Positions 1-7,909 of a stretch of 64,000 nt of DNA are shown piece after piece; position 1 is the first letter of the stretch, and the number at the start of each line of letters is the position of its first letter. The stretch spans positions 1-64,000 of the forward strand of contig CAZQKI010000002.1 of assembly GCA_964592855.1 (NCBI GenBank), given 5' to 3'. The DNA is from JAAYLN01 sp964592855 (GTDB lineage Bacteria; Verrucomicrobiota; Kiritimatiellia; RFP12; JAAYLN01). The notes under the pieces were generated by a model. It saw nothing but the letters and a program-made list of their open reading frames with translations. It did not search any database and was not told where the DNA came from. A program made the translations under genes and the position numbers.

Positions 1-207
1 CGGTGCGGGCCGCCCCGCACATCCGGCTTTTGCCGGACCGGGGGGCGACGGGGGGGGATCCGGGGTGAAATGCCGTTGATTTTAGAGTGGGTGTGGAGTC
101 AAGTCAAGCCCGTGCCCGACAGCCCGTGCCCGCCAGAAGGCGTTTGTGCCTTACGGCCTGGCAACATCGAAAAATATCAAGTTGTTCAGAACGGTACCCG
201 ATACGAA

Positions 208-317
208 CCGCAGATTGACGAATATTGAGGTCCGAATCATGAAGGAAAGATAAAGACAACCGCCAAGGAGCGGAATTGACTTCGAAATTCTGCGGTTCAT
301 TATTCGTCAATCTGCGG
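208..317. repeat. 17-bp perfect inverted repeat with 76-bp spacer
   Basis: The left arm CCGCAGATTGACGAATA (208-224) is the exact reverse complement of 301-317. The enclosed sequence shows no gene. It could be a small non-autonomous element or a structured RNA, and nothing decides between these. Confidence 0.6.
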
Positions 318-530
318 GTTTATTGGGTTGCGGGCCCCGCCCTCATCAGGCGTTAGGAGTTGGCATCCTAAAAGTTGAAGCGGCGTAAAGAATGCGAACA
401 CAGTTCCTAAAACAAGACGTCTTGAATCACGATCATGGTGATCGGTCGTTTCTCCTGATCCCTATCCGCGCTCGGGCGGAAGGACGGAGCCTGGCACGAG
501 CCTGCTCCCTCGTCGCCCGCTCTCGTCGCC

Positions 531-612
531 CGCTATCGTCAACCGACTCTTCCTCTTTCCGGTGGACGAGAACGGGCGACGATAGCGGATCACGATTTCC
601 TCCGGTCGTTCC
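531..612 (+). repeat. 82-bp dispersed palindromic repeat, copy 1
   Basis: This block begins CGCTATCGT and contains ACGATAGCG about 45 bases later, so it can fold into a hairpin. A second copy at 3361-3442 in the same orientation differs at only about six positions. No coding potential is evident. Confidence 0.75.
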
Positions 613-748
613 CTTCTTTCTCCTTTCGCAACCTCGTTTCCTGCTTGCCTCCCACTTCCGTTCAGGCTATCGTCTCCGGTGTCTGGATTGAACCCCGAGC
701 CCGTAAGGCCCAAATGACGATTAATAGGTTCGCAAGACAAGGAAAGGC

Positions 749-1126
749 ATGAACAAGCCGTTCCAGTTCACAGGTCGCATCCGCAGTTTCAAGTTTGCCT
801 TCGTCGGCATCTGGACCATGCTGAAGTCTCAGCACAACGCGTGGATCCACGCGTGCGCAACAGTGACCGTTGTCGGTGCCGGCTTATTCTTCGGCGTTTC
901 TCCCGCCGAGTGGTGCTGGCTTGTTCTCGCCGTCATGGCCGTATGGACAGCCGAAGCCCTCAACACCGCCTTTGAGTTCCTGGCAGACGTTGCATCGCCG
1001 GAGTATCACCCGCTGGTCAAGCACGCCAAGGACGTTGCGGCGGGGGCGGTCCTGCTTTCAGCCATCGGCGCTGGGGTCATCGGGTTGCTGGTGCTCGGAC
1101 CGCATGTCATGCAGTTGATCAAATGA
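749..1126 (+). CDS. diacylglycerol/undecaprenol kinase, DgkA family
   Basis: This 125-residue integral membrane protein matches the small prokaryotic DgkA/UdpK family, which phosphorylates diacylglycerol or undecaprenol with ATP at the inner membrane. The diagnostic block is AEALNTAFEFLAD followed by HAKDVAAGAVLL (about residues 69-102), which carries the conserved glutamate, asparagine and lysine-aspartate of the active site. Three hydrophobic segments are visible, as expected for the usual length of about 120 residues. The ATG follows an AAGGAAAGGC ribosome binding site. The gene stands alone, with convergent brnA downstream across a strong hairpin. Whether lipid or undecaprenol is the substrate cannot be told from sequence; the aligned motif resembles the Gram-positive-type branch. 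Confidence 0.88.
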   Translation: MNKPFQFTGRIRSFKFAFVGIWTMLKSQHNAWIHACATVTVVGAGLFFGVSPAEWCWLVLAVMAVWTAEALNTAFEFLADVASPEYHPLVKHAKDVAAGAVLLSAIGAGVIGLLVLGPHVMQLIK

Positions 1127-1141
1127 GGCTTGCGAACGTCC

Positions 1142-1178
1142 GGCGGTGAGGCGGCTGAATCCCGTCGCCTACACCGCC
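1142..1178. terminator. hairpin between convergent dgkA and brnA, candidate terminator
   Basis: GGCGGTGAGGCG (1142-1153) pairs with CGCCTACACCGCC (1166-1178) with a single bulged A, making a very stable stem. It is followed on the plus strand by TTGTTGGG and then TCTATTT, so the T-tract is weak. Its position between two convergent genes supports a termination role. Confidence 0.45.
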
Positions 1179-1191
1179 TTGTTGGGTCCCT

Positions 1192-1425
1192 CTATTTCAT
1201 GTGTTGAACCGCATATGCATCCAATAGCCTGCGAATCATCTTCTGGTAAGCGGTCTTGTGCAAGCTAGCCTGTTCTTTGAAGAAATCCAGACTGGCCTGG
1301 CTCAGTGAAATCGTGACCTTGACGTTATTCTCTTTGAAGGCGAGTTGCTGCGGTGACGGGAGAAAATCCGTCACCACCTTAACCTTGCCCATGGGCTCAT
1401 CCGTGTAAGTGGTTCTGCTCTTCAT
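1192..1425 (-). CDS. BrnA-like antitoxin (ribbon-helix-helix)
   Basis: This 77-residue protein lies immediately downstream of brnT and overlaps it by 29 bases. Its C-terminal half (KVTISLSQASLDFFK... to the end) has the short strand plus two helices of ribbon-helix-helix DNA-binding antitoxins of the BrnA/CopG type, which neutralise the toxin and usually autorepress the operon. I chose the ATG at 1425 because a good purine-rich site (GGAAAGGAAAG) precedes it; an upstream ATG at 1458 lies deeper inside brnT. The BrnT-then-BrnA order is the usual one for this family. Confidence 0.78.
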   Translation of the reverse strand: MKSRTTYTDEPMGKVKVVTDFLPSPQQLAFKENNVKVTISLSQASLDFFKEQASLHKTAYQKMIRRLLDAYAVQHMK

Positions 1426-1687
1426 AGTGTCGCTTTCCTTTCCGCCAGTATCCGGCACCGAAGATCCGGATGACGTTGTTCCTGTACGTAAAACGCACGG
1501 TCAGAATGCCGTCGCCGACGCGTCCGACACAGTAGTATCGCGCCTCATCGGCGCTGTGCTCCTCATCAGCCAAGATCACACGCTGGGGGTCGGCAAAGGC
1601 ATACTGGGCGGTGGCGAAGTCCACGCCGTGCTTTTGCCGATTCTGCCTGTCCTTGGCAGCATCCCATTCGAACGGTGTCCTGTCCAT
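1397..1687 (-). CDS. BrnT-like toxin
   Basis: This 96-residue protein matches the BrnT family, ribonuclease toxins with a RelE-like fold. The hallmark start is FEWDAAKDRQNRQKHGVDF, followed by the AFADPQRV block, the RFTYRNNVIRIF strand and a C-terminal RKGKRHYEE that supplies the basic and tyrosine residues of the family. Its 3' end overlaps the antitoxin gene, consistent with translational coupling. Expected action is mRNA cleavage that slows growth under stress until BrnA is replenished; this comes from the family, not from the sequence. Confidence 0.82.
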   Translation of the reverse strand: MDRTPFEWDAAKDRQNRQKHGVDFATAQYAFADPQRVILADEEHSADEARYYCVGRVGDGILTVRFTYRNNVIRIFGAGYWRKGKRHYEEQNHLHG

Positions 1688-1781
1688 GGCGTGTAGGATA
1701 GGGGTTCAGTCACTTAATAGCAACACAAAAGTATGGCGTTAGATATGGCTTTAACAGATGACCGGCGATCTTGCCCCGACG

Positions 1782-2153
1782 TCAGCGTTCAGGCTGAGGC
1801 GCGCCGATAGCCTGCGACGCTTGGTTGGCGGCCCTTTTCATGGGCATGGTCGTGGTTCCGCTGCCTTCCTCCCAGAGAAACCATCCCTTGCGTTTGTGAA
1901 CGACGAGGTATCCGAGTTCGTTGGTCGAGAAACGTACACTTGTGAACCACGATGCTATGGGCTCCAGACCTTGCTGCTTTTCGTAACGCAAGAGTTCACG
2001 ACGGCTTTTCGGCGGTCGGTTGTTCTCCGCCATGAACTGATTCACATGCATCGAGAGGGCCGAGGAGTTCTGGACGTATTCTGTGGTGACACCCAGGCAC
2101 CCCGCGCACAGCGCACAGAGAACCACCACCGGAATTCGCCTCATCATGTTCAT
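1782..2153 (-). CDS. small predicted lipoprotein, unknown function
   Basis: The 123-residue product starts MNMMRRIPVVVLCALCAGC, a basic N-terminus plus hydrophobic stretch ending in a slightly atypical lipobox with the acylated cysteine at residue 19. The mature part is short and polar (AENNRPPKSRRELLRYEKQ, then KRKGWFLWEE) and resembles no family I can name. The open frame continues upstream to 2657 but that extension runs through low-complexity repeat DNA, so I place the start at 2153, where a GGAACGAGAA site precedes the ATG. It is isolated between brnT and the repeat array. Confidence 0.55.
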   Translation of the reverse strand: MNMMRRIPVVVLCALCAGCLGVTTEYVQNSSALSMHVNQFMAENNRPPKSRRELLRYEKQQGLEPIASWFTSVRFSTNELGYLVVHKRKGWFLWEEGSGTTTMPMKRAANQASQAIGAPQPER

Positions 2154-2604
2154 TTCTCGTTCCGCCAACAAATAGCGTTTTATCCCTCGTTCAGCAAGTG
2201 TAGGTCGGCCGCGGATTGGTGGCAAGCGGGTTTTTGCCGCATGGGAGATGAAATGTTGTTGAACGGAACCGCGCTGGGGGCAAGGCAACAACGCTATGGG
2301 GTTTGAAGGAAACTGGAAACTTGAAACTGGAAACTGGGACAAGCGAAGAGCGGAATGGGAGGTTGGAAAGAATCGACCGGGGGGGGGACAGGCAAACAGT
2401 GACTTACATTTCACTTTGTCGGTTACGCTGGTCCAACCGCTTAGTCGATGCAGGATACGGGCGTCCAAATGTTCCGATCCGTTTCCGGCGGCGAGGGTGG
2501 TGGCTGCACGCCGAGCGTCTTGCGGATCGCGGCAAGCGCGGGTTGTTTGTTCCTCGACGTGAGCCAGCCGTAGGCGCGGACCTTCTGGAAGCCGGAACGA
2601 CGCC
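2154..2604. other. gene-free stretch upstream of the repeat array
   Basis: I see nothing gene-like. There is a purine-rich patch with repeats of GAAACTGGAA near 2306-2340 and the run GGGGGGGG near 2380. It leads directly into the 112-bp array. Confidence 0.5.
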
Positions 2605-3084
2605 TTCATTCGCCACCGCAGGGGACGGCGGGGTCCAGTTCTTTCCGTGTCGCGCAACAGGAGGCTGTGGAGCCGGCGGTCCTCCGCCGTAGTGAATAGG
2701 ACGCCGGAGCGACCGCTTTATTCGCCACCGCCGGGGACGGCGGGGTCCAGTTCTTCCCGTGTCGCGCAACAGGATGCTGTGGACTCGGCGGTCCTCCGCC
2801 GTAGTGAATGGGTCGCCGGAGCGACAGCTTTATTCGCTACCGCCGGGGACGGCGGGGTCCAGTTCTTTCCTTGTCGCGCAACAGGAGCATGTGGAGCCGG
2901 CGGTCCTCCGCCGTAGTGAATAGGACGCCGGAGCGACAGCTTCATTCGCTACAGCCGGGGACGGCTGGGTCCAGTTCTTCCCTTGTCGCGCAATAGGAGG
3001 ATGTGGAGCCGGCGGTCCTCCGCCGTAGCGACCAGGACACCGGAACGACGGTTTCATTCGCTACCGCCGGGGACGGCGTGGTCC
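2605..3084. repeat. tandem array of an 80-bp palindromic element, 112-bp period
   Basis: The sequence GGGGACGG recurs at 2621, 2733, 2845, 2957 and 3069, exactly 112 bases apart. Each full unit (2669-2748, 2781-2860, 2893-2972, 3005-3084) begins GGAGCCGGCGGTCCTCCGCC and ends with GGGGACGGCGGGGTCC or a close variant. The two ends are imperfect reverse complements, so each 80-bp unit is a large hairpin, with a 32-bp linker containing TCGCGCAA. The first copy is partial (2605-2636). Related 82-bp units lie at 13630-13844 and a half copy at 49973. This is a REP/BIME- or MITE-like family, not CRISPR, because repeats and spacers are both conserved. Confidence 0.9.
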
Positions 3085-3360
3085 AGTTCTTTGCGTGTCG
3101 CGCAGTAGTGCCTTACAAACCAACAACAGCGATTAATTCAAGTTGTCCTATAACCGGAACCTGTACGGTTCGACTAGGTTGCGGGCACCGCCTGAATTTG
3201 GCGTTAGGAGTTAGTTGATACAACACCTTGAAGACAAAGAACATATACGATCCTTTAACGGCAGAAAGCCAGAGCGGAACCGTTCAGCTTCCACGTCCGC
3301 GCCAAGCGGAAGGGAAGTAAGTGGCCCGCGCCCGCTCAATCGTCAACCGTTCTCGACGCC

Positions 3361-3442
3361 CGCTATCGTTATCCGATTCTTCCTCTTTCCGGTGGACGAG
3401 AACGGGCGACGATAGCGGAGCACGATTTCCTCCGGCCATTCC
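3361..3442 (+). repeat. 82-bp dispersed palindromic repeat, copy 2
   Basis: Same element as 531-612, same orientation, about 92 percent identical by eye. It contains the CGCTATCGT / ACGATAGCG hairpin arms and ends in ACGATTTCCTCCGG. Confidence 0.75.
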
Positions 3443-3459
3443 TTACGCCTCCTGCTCAT

Positions 3460-3495
3460 CTTTGTCGCGAGCTTTGTCTTGAGCTTTGTCGACCA
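3460..3495 (-). repeat. triple 12-bp repeat with CTTTGTC core
   Basis: CTTTGTC occurs at 3460, 3472 and 3484, exactly 12 bases apart. It is the reverse complement of the GACAAAG array at 3632-3667, so the two arrays face each other across about 135 bases. A close copy sits at 49743-49778. Confidence 0.7.
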
Positions 3496-3631
3496 GGTTT
3501 GGAGGACACGAGCGTCTGGAGAATGGACAGGCGTTGGGAGAACGGGCGGCCTCGCCCGTTGAAGCGGCGTAAAGCATGCAAACAACCCGTGTGAAACGTG
3601 CTGCCCGACCTGCCTTGTTGTTCACATCGCC

Positions 3632-3667
3632 GACAAAGTTCGCGACAAAGCTTGCGACAAAGTTTAT
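3632..3667 (+). repeat. triple 12-bp repeat with GACAAAG core
   Basis: GACAAAG occurs at 3632, 3644 and 3656. The first unit is GACAAAGTTCGC and the others differ only in the last five bases. The array abuts the stop codon of the minus-strand 772-aa gene. A second copy in the same orientation is at 13974-14009. Confidence 0.7.
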
Positions 3668-5982
3668 TGGGTCAACTCGCATACTTCGGCACTGCAGAAG
3701 CGGATGCCAGTGCCACGGGCGATGGCCTTACCATCCTGCCAACCCACCGCGATGTCGCCGGCGGGGCCGCGAATGACCGCCTGCTCAGGCGTGTGCGGTC
3801 CGACCCACGTCGGCCGGGCGTGGACGCCGGTTTCATCCGCGGTAGCGCGCCAGAGCCAGGCCTGCAGGCGCGGCACGTACTGCAGCGTCTGGGCGACGCT
3901 GTGGTCGCCGCCGCGTTCAGGTTGATCGTGGCGTACCTGTCCGTTTTCGAGCCAGGCCTCGAAGTAGGCCGGATCGTTGAACCTGAGGGTGCAGAACATG
4001 AGGAAGCGCGACAGGTATTCCACGTGCCAGAGCGGCCCCTCCGGCGTCTTGAGCGGAAAGACCTTGCCCGTGCTGAGATCGCTGAATTCGCGCCTGCCGT
4101 CGTAGGCGTGCTGATAGGTCCATCCGGTGAGGCCGTTGTCGTGCAGATACCGTTCGCGCATCAGCCAGTCGGCCATCCGGCGCACGCCGGCCAGGGCGGG
4201 TTGATCGTCGGGAAACAGCTCCAGATAGTCCAGCACGCCGCCGATGGCCATGAAGGCCATCCACGGCTTCACCACGTAGCTGCTGTACTGGTGGATCCGG
4301 GCGCCGCCCCCCTGGTCGCCGAAGGCGCCCTCCTCGAGTTGGCTGGTCAGGACGTGGCCGATCCCCTCGCGGGCAATTTCGAGATAGCGGTCGGTGCCGA
4401 GGTAGCGATAGAGCAGGACGGCCCCGCGCAGGTAGCACGCATCGCGCCCGACCGCCAGGCGCGGCCAGCTGTTCTTCTCGGTCCAATGGGCGGTTTCAAT
4501 CACGGCCCGCGCGGCGTCGATGAGATAGGGATCGCCCGTCTCCAGCCAGGCGCCGATCGAGGCGAGGATTCGCGCCATTGGCAGCGCGAAGGCGTTGGGC
4601 GGAAACCCGTGCATGCGCACTTGTTTGGCGGCGTGGTCGATGATGACATCGGTGAAGAACCAGGCGGCCCGCATGGCGGTGTCGTACACCTGGGCATCGC
4701 CCGTCCGCCAGGCCTGGAGGAACAGCCCGTAGGGCGCCTCGCCCTCCCATCCCGGCTCGGGGCGATCGGAGCCTTCCACATAGCTCAGCCCCCGCGGGAT
4801 GTTGCCGTCTTCGAAGCCCCCCGCATGTGTGTATTGCTTGGCGAATGTCGCCACGCCGTCCAACAGCCGGTCGTACGTGTTGGAAACGGGCAGCCAGGGT
4901 CCCGCCCAGAACTCCTCGCAGGCGCCGTACCACCAGGCGGGGGCCACGTACCGCGCGAGACGCGGCGAGCGCACGGGATTCAAGCTGAAGCGGAAGCGGA
5001 TGGTCCGGGCCATGCCGCGGAGAAAGCGGTGCTCCCGGGAGCGGAGGATGAAGGGATCGCGTTTCTCGGCGTGCAAGCGCATGCCGCTGTACAACTCGGC
5101 GCCTTCATACGGCTGCCACACCAGAAACCCGTCCTCGGCATCCATCCGGCCGGGCTGGCCGGGGGTCGCCAGCGCCGACGCTTCCGAGGCGTCGAATGCC
5201 ACCGGGCCGAAGTCGAACGCCTCGCGGCTTCCGTCCCAGAGGCCGAGTCCGTTGAACCCGGCCGGGTCGGCATCGCCGCACCGGAACCCGATGACCGGCA
5301 CGACATCGTCGAAGGCGGCGCCGTCGTCGGAGAACTTGCTGTTGATGTGGTGGGCGAAGATTTCGCAGACGCCGTTGGCATGCAGGCGGGCGTAGATGTG
5401 GCCGTTGAGCCAGTTGTGCTTGTGCAGGTGGGGATTTGTGAAGCCCGGGTGCTCCCGGAAGCTTTCGGCGCCGTAGGCATCCACGGGGATCGCCCCGCCC
5501 ATCTCGACGACGGTGCAGCCGGGGGTACGCTCCACAACGACCAGCCGGCACGCCTCCCACCAATGCACTCCGCCCTGGGTGCGCAGCCCCATGGCAATCT
5601 GCGCCGTGACGCCGCCCCAGGTGATCCCGAGCGCGTGCTGTTCCCAGACGAAAAACGGATCCGGGCTGCGCCGGATCGGAAGCATGCCGGCCTGCGGCGG
5701 CGGCGCGACGGCCGGGGCACCGTTGGCGGTCAGGCGGAGGCTGGCGGGGGCCTCGCCCGCGTTGTCGGCGATGATGAGCGCGCGGCGGGGATTGCCGGGC
5801 GCCGCACCGGGCCAGTTGCCCAGCTCCTGGTTGTAGCTGCTGCGATTCGCGACGCTGTGGGGGACGACCTGTCCGCCGCGCGGGATCGGCACCGAAAGCG
5901 AGACGAGCCCAGCCGGCCCCGCCTCGCCGAGACGCTTGAATTCCAGTTGAGTAAGTTGCTGCTGAAGATAGGAAGAAGCCAC
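3664..5982 (-). CDS. unassigned 772-aa protein, possible alpha/alpha-toroid carbohydrate enzyme
   Basis: The start is a GTG at 5982 preceded by CGGAGCGACT, an ideal ribosome binding site; the longer open frame overlaps accDA and is rejected. There is no signal peptide, so the product is probably cytoplasmic. The N-terminal half is rich in beta-strand-like segments with many aromatic and histidine residues (HKHNWLNGH, FAHHINSKF). The C-terminal half (about 390-700) looks like successive helical hairpins (YGLFLQAWRTGD, ARAVIETAHW, MADWLMRERYLHDNGLTGW), which is typical of six-hairpin glycosidases and epimerases. I cannot assign a substrate or a catalytic residue. It is transcribed divergently from accDA. 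Carbohydrate processing is inference from fold impression only. Confidence 0.6.
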   Translation of the reverse strand: MASSYLQQQLTQLEFKRLGEAGPAGLVSLSVPIPRGGQVVPHSVANRSSYNQELGNWPGAAPGNPRRALIIADNAGEAPASLRLTANGAPAVAPPPQAGMLPIRRSPDPFFVWEQHALGITWGGVTAQIAMGLRTQGGVHWWEACRLVVVERTPGCTVVEMGGAIPVDAYGAESFREHPGFTNPHLHKHNWLNGHIYARLHANGVCEIFAHHINSKFSDDGAAFDDVVPVIGFRCGDADPAGFNGLGLWDGSREAFDFGPVAFDASEASALATPGQPGRMDAEDGFLVWQPYEGAELYSGMRLHAEKRDPFILRSREHRFLRGMARTIRFRFSLNPVRSPRLARYVAPAWWYGACEEFWAGPWLPVSNTYDRLLDGVATFAKQYTHAGGFEDGNIPRGLSYVEGSDRPEPGWEGEAPYGLFLQAWRTGDAQVYDTAMRAAWFFTDVIIDHAAKQVRMHGFPPNAFALPMARILASIGAWLETGDPYLIDAARAVIETAHWTEKNSWPRLAVGRDACYLRGAVLLYRYLGTDRYLEIAREGIGHVLTSQLEEGAFGDQGGGARIHQYSSYVVKPWMAFMAIGGVLDYLELFPDDQPALAGVRRMADWLMRERYLHDNGLTGWTYQHAYDGRREFSDLSTGKVFPLKTPEGPLWHVEYLSRFLMFCTLRFNDPAYFEAWLENGQVRHDQPERGGDHSVAQTLQYVPRLQAWLWRATADETGVHARPTWVGPHTPEQAVIRGPAGDIAVGWQDGKAIARGTGIRFCSAEVCELTQ

Positions 5983-6193
5983 AGTCGCTCCGATCGGGTA
6001 TGCAATTCGAGAACAGGCGCCAATAAGCGGAAATGATGGCTGAGCCGTGTGCCGGATGCAAGGAGAATGTGCATGCGTTTGCCCCGCGTTTGCCCCGCCG
6101 AAACGAACGACTAGTCTTTCGTGCGTGTTTCTGCTAGGATGAAACCCAAAAATCGTGCCGGACTTAATCCGCTGCACGGAGGAGAAGGTACTG

Positions 6194-7867
6194 ATGGCTT
6201 GGTTGACCGAGCGCAAAAACGAAGTGAAGATTCGACAGAGCAACGAGCTGTGGGCCGTTTGTCCCGCATGCAAGGGCCATGTCGATCGTTCCGTCTGGCA
6301 GAAGAACCTCCAGGTTTGTCCCAAGTGCAATGCGCACGAGCGGCTGAGCTGCCGTGAACGCATTGACCTTTTGACAGATGCCGGGTCTTTTCTGGAACTG
6401 AACGCAGCGGTGAGTTTCAACGATCCGCTGAATTTTTCGGATGACAGTGGAACCTATGCGGCCAAGGCCAAAGCCACGGCCGTCAAGACGGGGATTGGCG
6501 AGGCGGTCGTCACCGGCACCGCGACGATGGGCGGAATGCCCGTCGTCCTGGGCGTCATGGACTTCCGCTTCATGGGCGGCAGCCTGGGCAGCGGGACCGG
6601 CGAACGCATCCTGCTGGCCTCGGAGGCGGCGCTGGCCAAGCGTCTGCCGCTGATCCTGGTGTCGGCCTCGGGGGGGGCGCGGATGCACGAGGGGATCGTC
6701 TCCCTGATGCAGATGGCGCGGACCTGCGCGGGGATCGCCCGCCTGCAGGAGGCGGGCCTGCCCTACCTCTCGGTCCTCACGGATCCCACGACGGGCGGCG
6801 TCTCGGCCAGCTATGCCATGGTCGGCGACTTGAACATCGCCGAGCCCAAGAGCCTGATCGGCTTCGCCGGCCGCCGGGTGATCGAGCAGACCATCAAGCA
6901 GAAGCTGCCGGACGATTTCCAGACGGCGGAATACCTGGAGGCGCATGGCTTCCTCGACAGCATTGTTCCGCGCAAGGAGATGAAGGCCTGGCTGGTCAAC
7001 GTGATGAAGTACTACCGTCCCAGGCAGCCCAAGCTCACGGTACGGTCGGCGGCGCCGCTGGCGGCGAAGCGCGGCCAGAAGCTCACGCCGTGGGAAACGG
7101 TCCAGCTGGCGCGCCACGCCGAGCGGCCGACCATCCGCGACACCATCGCGGGCTGCTGCGACGACTTCGTCGAGCTGCACGGCGACCGCCTCTTCGGCGA
7201 CGACCGCGGCATCATCGGCGGCTTCGCCACCCTGGGCGGCCTCCGCGTCATGCTGATCGGCCACCAGAAGGGGAAGACGGTCGAGGAGAACATCGCCTCG
7301 AACTTCGGCATGGCCAACCCCGAAGGCTACCGCAAGGCGATGCGGCTGATGAAGCTGGCGGAGCGGTACGGGCTCCCCGTCGTCAGCCTGGTCGACACCC
7401 CCGGCGCCTACCCCGGCCTCGACGCCGAGGCCCGCGGCCAGGCCGAGGCGATCGCGCGCAACCTGACCGTCATGGCCACCCTGCGCACCCCCTATGTCGT
7501 CGTCGTCACGGGCGAAGGCGGCAGCGGCGGCGCCCTGGGCATTGCGGTGGGCGATCGCGTGCTGATGCTTCAGAACGCCGTCTACTCGGTCATTTCGCCG
7601 GAAGGCTGCGCTTCGATCCTGTGGCGCGACGGCAAGAAGGCTCCCGAGGCGGCCGCGGCGCTGAAGATCACCTCCGACGAGCTGCTCAAGCTGGGCATCA
7701 TCGACACGATCGTTCCCGAGCCCGCCGGGGGTGCGCACGTGGACCCGAAGACGGCGATCGAGGCGGTCAAGTCGGCCGTCCTTTCGGCGCTGGTGCCCCT
7801 GCTGAGCCTGCCGGTCGAGCAACTGGTTGCGCAGCGTTACGACAAATTCGCGGCGATGGGGCGCTGA
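6194..7867 (+). CDS. AccD-AccA fusion, acetyl-CoA carboxyltransferase
   Basis: This 557-residue protein joins both carboxyltransferase subunits that normally form AccA2D2. Residues 1-276 are AccD: a zinc ribbon with C23, C26, C42 and C45 (CPAC...CPKC), then FMGGSLGSGTGERI and SASGGARMHEG, the acyl-CoA and biotin-binding crotonase core. Residues about 295-557 are AccA, from KLTPWETVQLARH through GHQKGK, DTPGAYPG and GEGGSGGALGI to YSVISPEGCASILW. The first 60 or so residues of normal AccA are missing; a short linker replaces them. The start at 6194 follows GGAGGAGAAGG. It is 42 bases upstream of a biotin-protein gene. No accC (biotin carboxylase) or separate accB occurs in the window. Confidence 0.93.
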   Translation: MAWLTERKNEVKIRQSNELWAVCPACKGHVDRSVWQKNLQVCPKCNAHERLSCRERIDLLTDAGSFLELNAAVSFNDPLNFSDDSGTYAAKAKATAVKTGIGEAVVTGTATMGGMPVVLGVMDFRFMGGSLGSGTGERILLASEAALAKRLPLILVSASGGARMHEGIVSLMQMARTCAGIARLQEAGLPYLSVLTDPTTGGVSASYAMVGDLNIAEPKSLIGFAGRRVIEQTIKQKLPDDFQTAEYLEAHGFLDSIVPRKEMKAWLVNVMKYYRPRQPKLTVRSAAPLAAKRGQKLTPWETVQLARHAERPTIRDTIAGCCDDFVELHGDRLFGDDRGIIGGFATLGGLRVMLIGHQKGKTVEENIASNFGMANPEGYRKAMRLMKLAERYGLPVVSLVDTPGAYPGLDAEARGQAEAIARNLTVMATLRTPYVVVVTGEGGSGGALGIAVGDRVLMLQNAVYSVISPEGCASILWRDGKKAPEAAAALKITSDELLKLGIIDTIVPEPAGGAHVDPKTAIEAVKSAVLSALVPLLSLPVEQLVAQRYDKFAAMGR

Positions 7868-7909
7868 GCGCGCCCCGGCCATTTCGTTCATCCGTAAAGA
7901 TTTTCCACC

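Larger units (their letters stand above)
1..748. other. gene-free, repeat-rich stretch
   Basis: I see no convincing gene here. Short open frames lack ribosome binding sites and protein-like composition. The stretch holds a 17-bp inverted repeat (208-224 with 301-317), a GGTTGCGGGC...GGCGTTAGGAGTT block at 326-361, a TTGAAGCGGCGTAAAG block at 375-399 and an 82-bp palindromic repeat at 531-612. The last three recur between 3177 and 3583 in a different order. A hairpin CCGGCTTTTGCCGG lies near the left edge. Confidence 0.6.
3085..3663. other. gene-free, repeat-rich stretch
   Basis: No supportable gene. It carries the GGTTGCGGGC...GGCGTTAGGAGTT block (3177-3212), the 82-bp repeat copy 2 (3361-3442), the TTGAAGCGGCGTAAAG block (3559-3583), and two oppositely oriented arrays of a 12-bp unit (3460-3495 and 3632-3667). 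Confidence 0.6.

Noticed and set aside
471..486. Second sigma-54-like site (TGGCACGAGCCTGCTC)
   Set aside because: The GG to GC spacing is nine bases rather than ten and no gene follows closely.
392..740. Short overlapping frames on both strands before dgkA
   Set aside because: They cross the 82-bp palindromic repeat, lack ribosome binding sites and do not look like proteins.
2154..2657. N-terminal extension of the small lipoprotein to 291 residues
   Set aside because: The extension runs into the palindromic array and removes the signal peptide from the N-terminus.
2605..3084. CRISPR array
   Set aside because: Spacers are as conserved as repeats, the unit is an 80-bp hairpin, and no cas genes are present.
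3598..6036. 812-codon plus-strand frame opposite the 772-aa gene
   Set aside because: Shadow frame: low-complexity composition, no ribosome binding site, and the minus-strand gene has a GTG with an ideal site.
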